51,289 bases of DNA from an uncultured Clostridia bacterium (GCA_947589235.1 CANQAX010000004.1:1-51289), one strand, 5' to 3'. Shown: positions 25,693 to 34,074, counted from the first letter of the stretch. The notes: generated by a model not told the origin, from the sequence alone. Numbers and translations are program-made.

Positions 25693-26982
25693 TCACGTCC
25701 CGTTTACGATTTCGTCGAAGCGGGCGACGGCTTCGGCGGCAGGCATTCCGTCGCCGATCTGCTGCAGCATGTTCCACCAAGCGGTGCGCGCGTCCGCCCA
25801 ATTCGGCGTGACCTGATAGTAGTCGCCGAGGTACTTGTTGAAGATGGCGTACTCGTTCATGAGGACGTCCCCCTCATACAGGTCGGGCATCTCGCAGACG
25901 GGCGAATACGTCGAGATGGTCACCGCCCGCGCGTGGACTTCCTCGTCCATGGCGACAAAGCGGATGAACTCCTTCGCCGCCTTGATGCGCGCCTCGCTGC
26001 CGTTGTCGAAGATGCCGAACCCCCAGATGCCGCCCTGCAGGGCGGGCTTCTCCATGTCGGTGGGGAACGCCATCGGGAAGATGTCGAAGTCGAGCTCGTA
26101 GGTCAGTGTCTGTTGGATCTCCTGCGAGACGTTCCAGCAGAACACCATGGCGAGCTCGCCGCGGCAGAACTTTTCGATCTCGCCCGAGCCGACGAGCTCC
26201 TTGTCGAACACGACGCCCGCCGCATTCTTGAGGCGGGTGAGCGCCGCGATGTTCTCGGGGCTGTTCACGGTGTAGCACGTGTGTCTCTCGTCGGTGAAGG
26301 TGCCGCCGCCCAAGTTGGTGACGAGGGCGCGGGTGCCCTGATCGCCGCCCTGCCCGCCGCAGAAGACGGCGCAGACCTCCTCCTGCCCCGCCGCATGCAG
26401 CAGTTCGACGGCATGGAAGAAGTCATCCGACGACCAAGTGTGCGTCTCCTCGTTGACATACTGCCATGCGCCCGTCTCCTCGAACAGGGTGCGGTTGATC
26501 GCCATGCAGTGCGTCGTCATGCAGAGCGGATATTCGTAGTAATTCTCCTCGCCGTCGTGGCAGGCGACCTTGACGGAATCGTAGATCTCCGCCGAACAGG
26601 GATCCTCCCAGAGGTCGTTGAGGGGAACCATCAACCCGCGCGCACCCCAGTTCGCGACGAGCCGCTCGGGTCCCTCGAAGATGAGGTCGGGCATCTCGCC
26701 CGATTCGATTGCCTCGTTCACCTCGTCGTCGCCCGTGGTGTAGTCAACCGTCTTGATGCTCACGCGGATCTCGGGGTGCTCCTGCTGAAAGTCGGCGATG
26801 AGCCCCGAAACGGACGACTTCTTCCCCCATCCGCCGACGGGGTACGTCCAGAGCGAGATCTCGACGGGGTTTCTCCACGTGGGCTCCTCTCCCGCGGGAT
26901 TCCGCCTCCTCTCGAACGTGCAGGCAGTCGGAAGCAGCATGCCGAGCGCAATGGTTGCCGCAAACAGCCGTTTTCCCTTCAT
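25693..26982 (-). CDS. Extracellular solute-binding lipoprotein (family 1, sugar type)
   Basis: 429 residues. Signal peptide with lipobox LLPTAC (Cys about residue 21) anchors it outside the membrane. The body is a cluster-B binding protein: an early SLWTYPVGGW strand, FQQEHPEIRVSIKTVDY, then GEMPDLIF, and a late AAKEFIRFVAM helix. No ABC permease or ATPase is nearby; instead the gene starts inside the stop codon of a hybrid histidine kinase (ATGA), so it may present a ligand to that sensor or use a distant transporter. ATG at 26982 with AAGGAG upstream. Confidence 0.9.
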   Translation of the reverse strand: MKGKRLFAATIALGMLLPTACTFERRRNPAGEEPTWRNPVEISLWTYPVGGWGKKSSVSGLIADFQQEHPEIRVSIKTVDYTTGDDEVNEAIESGEMPDLIFEGPERLVANWGARGLMVPLNDLWEDPCSAEIYDSVKVACHDGEENYYEYPLCMTTHCMAINRTLFEETGAWQYVNEETHTWSSDDFFHAVELLHAAGQEEVCAVFCGGQGGDQGTRALVTNLGGGTFTDERHTCYTVNSPENIAALTRLKNAAGVVFDKELVGSGEIEKFCRGELAMVFCWNVSQEIQQTLTYELDFDIFPMAFPTDMEKPALQGGIWGFGIFDNGSEARIKAAKEFIRFVAMDEEVHARAVTISTYSPVCEMPDLYEGDVLMNEYAIFNKYLGDYYQVTPNWADARTAWWNMLQQIGDGMPAAEAVARFDEIVNGT

Positions 26983-29513
26983 GAATTTTCTCCTTTCCGA
27001 CCGTTCCCGAGGAACTGTGCCAGCACGCGCGAGACGATCTCCATATCGATGGGCTTTGCGGTATGCGCGTTCATGCCGCATTCGAGGCAGTGCTTGACGT
27101 CATCCGAGAACGCGTCGGCGCTCATGGCGATGATGGGGATCGCGCTGTCCGCGCGGGGAAGGGCGCGGATCGCCTCCGTCGCCTCGTACCCCGACATGAC
27201 GGGCATGCGGATATCCATGAGAATGGCGTCGTAATAGAATTCGGGGGAGCTCTCGAACTTTTCGAGGCAGACCTTCCCGTTTTCGGCGTGGTCGATGGAG
27301 AGCCCGAGCCCCGTGAGGAGTTCCTCGGCGATCTCGCGGTTGAGGTCGTTGTCCTCGGCGAGGAGAATGCGCTTGCCGTCGAAGGCGGGGCGGACATCTT
27401 CCTCGGGAGCGGGGAGCTCGTCGGCTCCGCAGCGCTGTTTGAGGACGCGGCGCAGATCGGAGCGGAACACGGGCATGCCGAGGACGCCCGATATCCCCGC
27501 TTCCTTCATGCGGTCGCTCCCCTCTCCCCATTCGGAGGCGAGGAGCAGCAGGGTGCTGTTCCCGCCGCAGGCTTCGCGGAACTTCTCCGCAAGCGCGCAT
27601 GCGTCCGCACCGCCGAAGAGAACGGCGCGGTAGTCCTCCCCCCGCCCATGGCGGAGCGCTATTTTTTCGAGCGCCGAGGCTTCGTCCTCCGCGCATTCGG
27701 CATTGCACCCGATGGCATTGAGGCTCGCCGCGATGTTCTCCCGCACCTGTCCGTCGCGGTGAAGAACGAGGACATCCCACGCGGGAAGGGGCTCCTCCTC
27801 GCTCTCCGCCTTGCGAAGGTCGAGGCAGACGCGGAATTCGGTGCCGCGGTTGAGCTCACTCTCCACCTCGATGGTGCCGTGCATGGCGTCCACGATGTAC
27901 TTCGTGATGGTCATGCCGAGCCCCGAGCCCTCCGTCTTTTGCACCCTTCCGCTGTCCTCACGGGCAAAGGCGTCGAAGATCTTCTCCTTGAATTCCTTCG
28001 TCATGCCGATGCCGTCGTCCTTCACGGTGAAGAGGACCCGCGTGAACGCGTCCCCGCTCGGGGAGAGCTCCTCGCGGCACGAGAGGGAGATGTTCCCGTC
28101 GGACGGGGTGAACTTCACTGCGTTGCCGAGCAGGTTGATGAGGATCTGGCTGAAGCGCACGGTGTCGCACTCGACATACTCGTACGGGAGATCGCCGATA
28201 AAGACGTCGAACCGCTGCCCCTTCGCGTGTGCCTGCGTCTGCACGATGTTGAGCACGCTGCGGAGCGTCTCGCAGAGGGACATTCTGTCCATGTTGAGCT
28301 CGAGCTTTCCGCTCTCGATCTTGGAGAGGTCGAGGATATCGTTGATGAGGTTGAGAAGGTGACGGCTCGAGAGGTCGATCTTCTTGAGGCAATTGCGCAC
28401 CTGCTCGCTGTCATCGGGGTTGGAAGAGGCGATCGCGGTCATGCCGACGATGGCGTTCATGGGTGTGCGGATGTCGTGCGACATGTTGGAGAGGAACTCG
28501 CTCTTCGCCTTGCTCGCGTGCTCGGCGATTCCCCTCGCCTCCTCGAGCTCGCGGACCTGCCTCCGCGTGAGGCGGAAGTAGAACACGAACACGACGACGA
28601 ACGCGAGGAGAATGACGACGCAGCTCATGACGGACGCCCACCCCCACGACTGCGAGAGGGAGGAGACCGTCTCGTTGAGCCGACCGTAGGGCAAAAACAG
28701 GAGCAGATACCAATCGGTGTAGGAGAGCTCGGTGCCGTACAGAAAGCGCTGTTCGCCGTCGATCACGAACTCATAGGTGAAGTCCTTGCCCGAGCGCATC
28801 GAGGAGCGGACCTCGTCGATGTATGCCGACTTTTCGATCCCTATCACGCTGTCGTAGCGGTTCTCGACCCGCGAGAAGTAGTTTTCGTCCGTCACGTTCT
28901 CGTCGCAGATGATGAACTCGCCGTCGCGGTCGATGATGAAATAGTAGATTTGGTTCGCGCTGAACGAGAGCGTCTTGCGGATATAGGAAGAGGGAAGCGC
29001 GGCGACGATGCCGACGCTGACCCCGCCCGATTCCATGGGATAGGACGCGGGGACGCCCATGAGAATGTACGTCTCCCCCTTCGCGCTCTTGCCCGAGGAC
29101 ATCATGCGCTCGCCGTCCGTGAGCGCGTCGAGGAAGGACGCGTCGTTTGCGGCGATGTCGCTCCCGTACAGGACTTCGTAGTTGCCGTCCGCCCCGTAGA
29201 GGGAGAGCGCGGAGAAGCCGCTCATCTTCGCATTCTGCATGAGCGCCACGCGGATGGAGGCGGGCGTGCGGTTGCTGTCGGGCGGGACGGAGTCGACGAG
29301 CGAGCTCACCTGCGAAAAGCGGAGCTCGATGGTCGTCCCGAAGTGCGCTGCCGCCTGTTCGCTCATATCCGCCATGTACATCTCGCCGAGCTCGCCGATC
29401 CCGTCGGCGGCGCGGCGGTTCATGAGAAACGCCATCAGGGAAAACACGACGACGCACAGGGCGAATATGCAGACGATACTCACCGTAAGGAAGCGCACGA
29501 TCCCGTTCCTCAT
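26979..29513 (-). CDS. Hybrid sensor histidine kinase with pseudo-receiver and receiver
   Basis: 844 residues. Membrane helix about 7-32, an extracellular sensor region of roughly 245 residues (dCACHE-like by layout), second helix about 280-302, HisKA with phospho-His in SHDIRTPMNAI, HATPase with DDGIGM and GSGLGM, then two receiver-like domains. The first (about 590-700) has AVLFGGAD where the phosphoacceptor Asp should be, so it looks inactive; the second is canonical with LAEDNDLN, LMDIRMPVMSG and AKPID. No DNA-binding output domain is present. ATG at 29513; it is coupled to the downstream lipoprotein gene by ATGA. Confidence 0.93.
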   Translation of the reverse strand: MRNGIVRFLTVSIVCIFALCVVVFSLMAFLMNRRAADGIGELGEMYMADMSEQAAAHFGTTIELRFSQVSSLVDSVPPDSNRTPASIRVALMQNAKMSGFSALSLYGADGNYEVLYGSDIAANDASFLDALTDGERMMSSGKSAKGETYILMGVPASYPMESGGVSVGIVAALPSSYIRKTLSFSANQIYYFIIDRDGEFIICDENVTDENYFSRVENRYDSVIGIEKSAYIDEVRSSMRSGKDFTYEFVIDGEQRFLYGTELSYTDWYLLLFLPYGRLNETVSSLSQSWGWASVMSCVVILLAFVVVFVFYFRLTRRQVRELEEARGIAEHASKAKSEFLSNMSHDIRTPMNAIVGMTAIASSNPDDSEQVRNCLKKIDLSSRHLLNLINDILDLSKIESGKLELNMDRMSLCETLRSVLNIVQTQAHAKGQRFDVFIGDLPYEYVECDTVRFSQILINLLGNAVKFTPSDGNISLSCREELSPSGDAFTRVLFTVKDDGIGMTKEFKEKIFDAFAREDSGRVQKTEGSGLGMTITKYIVDAMHGTIEVESELNRGTEFRVCLDLRKAESEEEPLPAWDVLVLHRDGQVRENIAASLNAIGCNAECAEDEASALEKIALRHGRGEDYRAVLFGGADACALAEKFREACGGNSTLLLLASEWGEGSDRMKEAGISGVLGMPVFRSDLRRVLKQRCGADELPAPEEDVRPAFDGKRILLAEDNDLNREIAEELLTGLGLSIDHAENGKVCLEKFESSPEFYYDAILMDIRMPVMSGYEATEAIRALPRADSAIPIIAMSADAFSDDVKHCLECGMNAHTAKPIDMEIVSRVLAQFLGNGRKGENS

Positions 29514-29547
29514 GATCCGTCCCTCCGTAAAATCTATGATAACGTTA

Positions 29548-29576
29548 ATTATACCGTTCTGCCTGCAAAAAAGCAA
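29548..29576 (-). promoter_or_regulatory. Promoter of the kinase/binding-protein operon
   Basis: Minus strand TTGCTT (29571-29576), 17-nt spacer, TATAAT (29548-29553); leader about 28 nt with GGAGGGA before the ATG. Confidence 0.78.
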
Positions 29577-29684
29577 TTCTTTCCGAACATTTTTCGCGGA
29601 AAAATTTCCGAGCCCCCGCAAAATAGGGACATTCCGCGCATTCAAAACCCGAAAAACGGCGGATACTGTGAAAAAGGAGAACGT

Positions 29685-30416
29685 ATGCCGGCAAGCGTCA
29701 CGCACGAACTCATCGCACGACGGGCGGCGGAACTGCTCCCCGAAGAGCACGATTTGCAGACCGCCTTACGGTCCGCCGCGGACTGCTATTTTCTCGGGGC
29801 GCAGGGTCCCGACCCCCTCTTCTTCTGCCGCCCCTTCCTCGGGGACAACTTGGGCAGAGCCCTCCACAGGAGCAAAATGCGGGACGTCCTCGAGGCATTT
29901 CTCACCGTCCTGCGGGAGACGGACGGCGGACGGGCGCGTGCCTATGCCTGCGGGTTCGTGAGCCACTGCGCGGCGGACGCCCTGTTCCACCCCTTCGTGT
30001 ACGCCGCCCTGAAGGAGAAGGGCGGAGGGAAAGCCGCCCACCGCGCCGTCGAGCGGGAATGGGACGAGTACTTTCTCGGGAAAACGGGCGGTTCGTACCG
30101 CTGCCCCTATTCGTGCAAAAGGATCGCGGCGGAGGGCACCGTGCCCGCATTCCTCTCCCGCGCGCTTGCGCTCCTCGGGCGGGAAATTTCCCCCGCAAAA
30201 ATCGGGCGGGCAATCGTCCTCTTCGGGCGGTACCGAAGCCTTTCCCCGGACAAAGCAAAGCCCGCCCCCGCCCATGCGGGCAGAGACGGACTGTTTATAC
30301 ATGCCGCAAAGAGGAGCGCCGAGGCAATTCTGATCTTTTCCGAGTGCCTTATGTCGGGAGAGCCGCTCCCCGAGGAGCCCTTCTCCCGTCATCTCCTCAC
30401 AGGGGAGCTCATGTGA
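29685..30416 (+). CDS. Zinc-dependent phospholipase C family protein
   Basis: 243 residues. The layout matches the zinc-dependent phospholipase C/S1-P1 helical fold of clostridia: THELIARRAAELLP at the start, GAQGPDPLFF, then the metal-ligand region CGFVSHCAADALFHPFVY. Early His, Asp and clustered His residues fit zinc ligands. No signal peptide is visible, so it may act inside the cell; substrate is uncertain. ATG at 29685 with AAGGAGA upstream. Its 3' end overlaps the convergent queH gene by 8 nt. Confidence 0.85.
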   Translation: MPASVTHELIARRAAELLPEEHDLQTALRSAADCYFLGAQGPDPLFFCRPFLGDNLGRALHRSKMRDVLEAFLTVLRETDGGRARAYACGFVSHCAADALFHPFVYAALKEKGGGKAAHRAVEREWDEYFLGKTGGSYRCPYSCKRIAAEGTVPAFLSRALALLGREISPAKIGRAIVLFGRYRSLSPDKAKPAPAHAGRDGLFIHAAKRSAEAILIFSECLMSGEPLPEEPFSRHLLTGELM

Positions 30417-30999
30417 CGGGATCCCTTCGCGAATACACGCAGCCGCAATAGTTCTGGCGGTACAGCCCGTGCTCGCGCGAGAGCTCGACGGAGCGCAGAT
30501 ACCCGCCCCGTTTTTTGAAATCGGAGGGCAAAAACCGCACCCCATATTGCATTTCCAACTCAAAACCGATTGCGTTGATGCGCGCCGCGTCCTTCTTCGG
30601 CGAGACGGTGAGCGTCGTCCCGAAGAAATCGAACCCGCGCTCCTTTGCCTCCCTCGCCGTCCGCCCGAGGCGGAGACGGAAACAGCGGGTACAGCGCGCG
30701 CCGCCCTCCGCCTCCCCCTCGAAGCCCGCGGCAATTTCGGCGAAGTCCTCGGGCGCATAGTCGCAATCCAAGAAGTCCGCAAGCCCCGTCTCGCGGAGAA
30801 AGCGGATCTGTTCGCCCTTGCGGAGTTCGTATTCTTCGCGCGAGTCGAGATTGGGATTGTAATAGAACACCGTCGTGCGGAGAACGGGCGCGACCTGCGT
30901 GAGGCAATAGGAAGAACAGGGCGCGCAACAGCTGTGCAGAAGGAGCGTTTTCCCCTGCACGCCCGAGAGAATTTCCGTCATCTTCCCGTCGTAATTCAC
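30409..30999 (-). CDS. queH: Epoxyqueuosine reductase QueH
   Basis: 196 residues, formerly DUF208. Catalyses the last step of queuosine synthesis in tRNA, the non-cobalamin alternative to QueG. Iron-sulfur/catalytic cysteines: LLHSCCAPCSSYCL near residues 20-33, the CTRCFRLRL motif around 102-110, and a late YCGCVYS. The start is taken as GTG at 30999, because the NYD...M segment matches the family N-terminus; ATG at 30981 is the alternative. No other queuosine gene is present in the window. Confidence 0.92.
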   Translation of the reverse strand: MNYDGKMTEILSGVQGKTLLLHSCCAPCSSYCLTQVAPVLRTTVFYYNPNLDSREEYELRKGEQIRFLRETGLADFLDCDYAPEDFAEIAAGFEGEAEGGARCTRCFRLRLGRTAREAKERGFDFFGTTLTVSPKKDAARINAIGFELEMQYGVRFLPSDFKKRGGYLRSVELSREHGLYRQNYCGCVYSRRDPVT

Positions 31000-31034
31000 C
31001 GCATGATGCCCCGCGGCGCCCCGCCGCGCGAACG

Positions 31035-31062
31035 GAAAACGCGCCTCCCCGCGGGAAGGCGC
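31035..31062 (-). terminator. Terminator of the ruvX-DUF1292 unit
   Basis: Minus strand GCGCCT/AGGCGC stem with an inner CCC-GC-GGG extension, followed by GTTTTCC; 10 nt after the DUF1292 stop. Confidence 0.72.
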
Positions 31063-31071
31063 ATCCGCCGC

Positions 31072-31416
31072 CTATTCGTCCGAGTCGAGCGACATCGCCT
31101 CGTCCGCGTCCTCGGAATCCTCGTACTGGTTGCAGAATTCCGCGAACACTTCGTCGAGAAGGTCGTCGTCCTCGATGACCTCGAGCTGTTCGTCGTCCTC
31201 GCCGCCGACAAGGTGGTAGATGGCGATCTCTTCGCCCTCGTCCTCCTCGTCCTCGGACACCTCTTCGGGCTCCCCCGTCTCCTCGGGTGCGAGCGCGACA
31301 TACCACTCGCCCCTGTATTCAAAGGTCATGAGGTGCTCGAACCGAAGGGTGTTCCCCTCGTCATCGATGAGTTCGACGAGGTTGTCGTCCTCGTAGTCGT
31401 TGGTTTCTTCCTTCAT
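31072..31416 (-). CDS. DUF1292 acidic protein
   Basis: 114 residues, very rich in Asp and Glu. N-terminal DUF1292 core (LVELIDDEGNTLRFEHLMTF, then EWYVALAP, later EIAIYHLV). Function unknown; in many Firmicutes it follows ruvX (yqgF), as here. The ATG overlaps the ruvX stop as ATGA. The acidic middle (EEVSEDEEDEGEE) is low-complexity. Confidence 0.9.
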   Translation of the reverse strand: MKEETNDYEDDNLVELIDDEGNTLRFEHLMTFEYRGEWYVALAPEETGEPEEVSEDEEDEGEEIAIYHLVGGEDDEQLEVIEDDDLLDEVFAEFCNQYEDSEDADEAMSLDSDE

Positions 31417-31850
31417 ACCGTGCCTCCCTTATGTTCCGCAAGATATCCCTCGAGGATGTAAGCCGCCGCGAGGGAATCCACATGCTTCTTTTTCTTGTCC
31501 TTCCTTGTGCTCACGCCCGTCGCGAGAAGGTCGGAGCGCGCCGCGCGGGTGGTGTACCGCTCGTCCTCGAGCACGACGGGGATCCCCGAAAGCTCCGAAA
31601 GGAGCGCCGAAAACCGCCTCGTCTTTTCGGACTGGACGCTCTCCGTCCCGTCGGCATTGAGGGGAAGCCCGCACACGATGACGTCGGCGCCGCGCTCCCG
31701 CGCGGTCAAGGCGAGTGCCTCGGCATCCGCCCTTGCATTTCCCGTGCGGAAGTAGGTGTCGGACGGGATGGCATACTCCCCGAACGGGTCGGAGACCGCG
31801 ACCCCTACCCTCCTGTCGCCCACGTCGAATGCGATGTACTGCTTCGCCAT
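31413..31850 (-). CDS. ruvX: Putative Holliday junction resolvase / pre-16S rRNA nuclease
   Basis: 145 residues, RNase H-like YqgF fold. The first catalytic Asp is in AFDVGDRRVGVAVSDP (about 6-21), the Glu in VLEDERYTTR, and the last Asp in HVDSLAAAYILEGYL. Needed for 16S rRNA 5' maturation in E. coli; also called RuvX. ATG at 31850 fits the family start and lies 6 nt from the -10 box with no ribosome site, so translation is predicted to be leaderless. Coupled to DUF1292. Confidence 0.94.
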   Translation of the reverse strand: MAKQYIAFDVGDRRVGVAVSDPFGEYAIPSDTYFRTGNARADAEALALTARERGADVIVCGLPLNADGTESVQSEKTRRFSALLSELSGIPVVLEDERYTTRAARSDLLATGVSTRKDKKKKHVDSLAAAYILEGYLAEHKGGTV

Positions 31851-31856
31851 ACCGAA

Positions 31857-31885
31857 AGTATACCACATTTTTCCCCGCTTGGCAA
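31857..31885 (-). promoter_or_regulatory. Promoter of ruvX, leaderless geometry
   Basis: Minus strand TTGCCA (31880-31885), 17-nt spacer, TATACT (31857-31862), then 6 nt to the ATG. Confidence 0.85.
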
Positions 31886-31899
31886 GTACTTACAAAGAG

Positions 31900-31922
31900 T
31901 TGCTCCCCGCATTGCGGGGAGC
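31900..31922 (-). terminator. Possible terminator after the small membrane-protein gene
   Basis: GCTCCCCGC / GCGGGGAGC, a perfect 9-bp stem with a 3-nt loop between the gene at 31927 and the ruvX promoter. The following T run is poor (AACTCTTT), so termination may be partial. Confidence 0.6.
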
Positions 31923-31926
31923 TCTC

Positions 31927-32121
31927 TCACTTCTTTGTCTTTTTTTCCGTCTTTTCGCCCTCGGATTCTCCCTTGAGCTTGTCGTCCATCATCTCGTCGA
32001 CCTTCTGCATGATCTCCGCCTGACTCTTCTTGACGAGCGAGCGCGCCTTGTAGCTGTTCGCGACGAGGAGCGCGCCTCCGACGGCGCCGAGCACGAGTCC
32101 GAGACAAAACAACTTTTCCAT
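31927..32121 (-). CDS. Small YtxH-like membrane protein
   Basis: 64 residues. One N-terminal membrane helix (LFCLGLVLGAVGGALLVA) followed by a charged, helix-forming tail ending in KTEKKTKK. This resembles YtxH/gas-vesicle-like small proteins; function unknown. ATG at 32121 with a strong GGAGGAT ribosome site. It follows the Myb-like gene by 52 nt and is probably in the same transcript. Confidence 0.8.
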   Translation of the reverse strand: MEKLFCLGLVLGAVGGALLVANSYKARSLVKKSQAEIMQKVDEMMDDKLKGESEGEKTEKKTKK

Positions 32122-32173
32122 ACCATCCTCCGTACGGTTTCCCGTACCTTCAGTTTGTGACGGAATATGCGGG

Positions 32174-32746
32174 CTATTCCCCCCGCGCGCTGCGTAATTT
32201 TTCCAACTCGGCGCGGAGCCTCTCGTTCTCCTTCTTGAGGTCGGAGGCAAGTCGGGCATAGAGGGCGTCGATCTCCCGCTCCAACTTGCGCTGCAAGAAG
32301 CTCTTCTCCTCGGGGAGCCCCGCCTCGCGCGCCGCCTTTGCGACCCGTTCGGGCTGCTTTTTGAGCAGGTTGCGGTACTTGTTCTGCATGCGGAGCATCA
32401 GCCGCTCGTCGCCGCTCGACACGTTCATGATCGCCTTCCGCACCGAGACGCCCTTGCTCTTTTCAGCAAGGACCGCGCGGATGAGCTCGTCCGTCTCCTC
32501 CTCGGTGAACGGGCGGACGGTGCCCGCGCGGAGATCTTTCCCCTCGAGGATCTTCCCCACGCGCTCGTCATCCCTCTTCTTCAAAAAAGCATAGTAGTAG
32601 TTGCGGACGCTCCCCTTCGCGCGGCTGTGCTCCCGACCGTACGTCTCGAAGAGATAGGAGAGCGTCTTGCCCGCCTTCTTGCCCGAATAGATGTACTCGA
32701 TGAGCCCCGTCGCTTCCTCTTCCGTGTAGCCGTTGATCTTGTTCAT
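32174..32746 (-). CDS. Putative Myb-like/RsfA-like DNA-binding protein
   Basis: 190 residues. Two similar helical segments that look like Myb/SANT repeats: GYTEEEATGLIEYIYSGKKA near the start and FTEEETDELIRAVLAEKSKG around residues 80-100, each followed by a Tyr/Lys-rich helix. The C-terminus (about 145-188) is a coiled coil (EREIDALYARLASDLKKE). The layout recalls the prespore regulator RsfA, but I cannot assign it firmly. ATG at 32746 with AGGTGA upstream. Divergent from the gene at 32807. Confidence 0.72.
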   Translation of the reverse strand: MNKINGYTEEEATGLIEYIYSGKKAGKTLSYLFETYGREHSRAKGSVRNYYYAFLKKRDDERVGKILEGKDLRAGTVRPFTEEETDELIRAVLAEKSKGVSVRKAIMNVSSGDERLMLRMQNKYRNLLKKQPERVAKAAREAGLPEEKSFLQRKLEREIDALYARLASDLKKENERLRAELEKLRSARGE

Positions 32747-32768
32747 ACTTCACCTCGCAGAGGGATTG

Positions 32769-32796
32769 TTGACATAATTTTGTCCCGCTATACATC
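32769..32796 (+). promoter_or_regulatory. Probable promoter of the gene at 32807
   Basis: A perfect TTGACA at 32769-32774. The -10 is ambiguous: TATACA at spacer 14 or TACATC at spacer 16 (32791-32796). Either gives a leader of only a few nucleotides, and no ribosome-binding sequence precedes the ATG. Confidence 0.5.
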
Positions 32797-32806
32797 TATT
32801 ATTACC

Positions 32807-33685
32807 ATGCGGGTCTATTTTTTGGCGGAAAAACAGAGCGGGCTGTTTCTGAACGGCATCTATCTCGGCACGGTGGACGGCTTCGAGCGTTCGGTCGAGC
32901 TCGAGCCGAGGGACGGGATCTTCTGCGAACTCCGCGCCCCCGGATATCTTCCCGTCTGCTTCCGCCTCGACGAGGACTTTCTGTACAGTCCCCCGCCCGC
33001 AGCGGAGGTGTACTTCTCGCGCGGGGAGGCCGCTATCGTCTGCCGCGGGTTCGTGCGAGCCGACCCATCCCTCTCCGTCCTGAAGCAGGAGCGGCTCGGC
33101 GGCGCCCTTTTAACGCTGTGCATGCAGGGCACCCTCTCCCTCCACCTCGACTGCGAGACGGGCTTTCACATCATTCCCCTTCCCGAGCGGTTTTCGGACT
33201 GCACCTTCCGCACCTGCGGGAGGGACTTTCTCCTCGAATGCGAGGACGCGTTCCTCCTCGTCTCGCGGGACGGGACGGTGCCCGTTCGGGCGGACGGGAA
33301 GGTGCTCGGCTGCGATGAGACGCTCCGCGCCGAAATCTCCTTCCATGACAGCGCGGGGCACACCGCCGCGATGGAGTGGCGGGATGGGAAGCTCCTCTCC
33401 TGTGCCATCCGCTCCCCGTCCGAGCCCCGCGAGGCGACCTTCGCGCTCGCCCTCTTCGAGAGCGCCCTCATCGGCGCCGACTGCGCCCCCTACCTCGCCC
33501 CCGAGCTCCTCGGCAAGGCGAAGGACGTGCGCGGGTTCTTGGGCGACTTCTGCGACGTCGTCCTCACCGCGGAGCGCGACGTCGTCGGGCTCGTTTACCC
33601 GCGGAAGGAGCGGATCTACGACGTGCGGTACTTCCGCGTGACGATCCGCGACGGCAAGATTTCCAACATCACGGAGACAGAGTAG
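32807..33685 (+). CDS. Unknown protein with PEGA-like N-terminus
   Basis: 292 residues; no family recognised overall. The first 50 residues resemble a PEGA-type beta domain (SGLFLNGIYLGTVDGF, then ELRAPGYLPVCFRL). The rest is predicted mostly beta strand with no catalytic signature and no signal peptide or membrane helix. ATG at 32807 is the first in frame after the promoter and has no ribosome site. It faces away from the Myb-like gene and is followed by more than 700 bp of repeats. Confidence 0.8.
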   Translation: MRVYFLAEKQSGLFLNGIYLGTVDGFERSVELEPRDGIFCELRAPGYLPVCFRLDEDFLYSPPPAAEVYFSRGEAAIVCRGFVRADPSLSVLKQERLGGALLTLCMQGTLSLHLDCETGFHIIPLPERFSDCTFRTCGRDFLLECEDAFLLVSRDGTVPVRADGKVLGCDETLRAEISFHDSAGHTAAMEWRDGKLLSCAIRSPSEPREATFALALFESALIGADCAPYLAPELLGKAKDVRGFLGDFCDVVLTAERDVVGLVYPRKERIYDVRYFRVTIRDGKISNITETE

Positions 33686-33806
33686 AAAGCCGACGTTCCC
33701 ACCCCCCCGCCCCTTGCTGCCCCCTTGAGGGCACCCGCAGGGCGTACCTTGCGTAGGAAGTAGCGCGCCGCCTTTGCGCGCCGAAAGGGGTGTGGTTGCG
33801 GGGAAA
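33686..33806. other. Noncoding spacer with REP-like palindromes
   Basis: No gene seen. It holds short GC palindromes, such as CCCCCTTGAGGG (33721-33732), related to CCCCTCAAGGGG at 34030 and copies in the 39-42 kb spacers. Confidence 0.55.
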
Positions 33807-34046
33807 GGAAGCCTTACCCTTCCTCGGGAAGGGGAAGGTGGCACGGCGTGAGCCGTGACGAATGGGGATGGGAACATATTATACCAATCCCCATCAGTCC
33901 CCTTGCTGGGACAGCTTCCCCCTTACGAAGGGGGAAGCCTTAAATGCGGTCGTCCATATTTTATGACACCCCCTCAGTCACGGCAAGGGCAGCCGTGACA
34001 GCTCAACCCTGCGGATACGCCTTCGGTGCCCCTCAAGGGGGCGCCA
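33807..34046 (+). repeat. Dispersed repeat B, copy 1
   Basis: About 240 bp starting GGAAGCCTTACCCTTCCTCG and ending CTCAAGGGGGCGCC. It matches the reverse complement of 42347-42585 with only scattered differences (estimated by eye at about 95% identity). The element contains several self-complementary blocks and no open frame. Confidence 0.92.
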
Positions 34047-34048
34047 AG

Positions 34049-34074
34049 AAAAAAAGAGGGCGCGAACGCCCTCT
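34049..34074 (-). terminator. Terminator at the end of repeat A, copy 2
   Basis: AGAGGGCG / CGCCCTCT stem, 4-nt loop, followed on the minus strand by TTTTTTTC. It ends the flavin reductase transcript about 330 nt past the stop codon. Confidence 0.88.

Noticed and set aside
25528..25700. Coding potential in the spacer after the binding-protein gene
   Set aside because: The frame continues into the antisense of the lipoprotein gene and its 5' part is repeat A.
27063..30416. A 1117-codon open frame on the plus strand opposite the histidine kinase, running into the phospholipase gene
   Set aside because: Only the last 243 codons (from 29685) match a real family and have a ribosome site; the rest is the shadow of the kinase gene.
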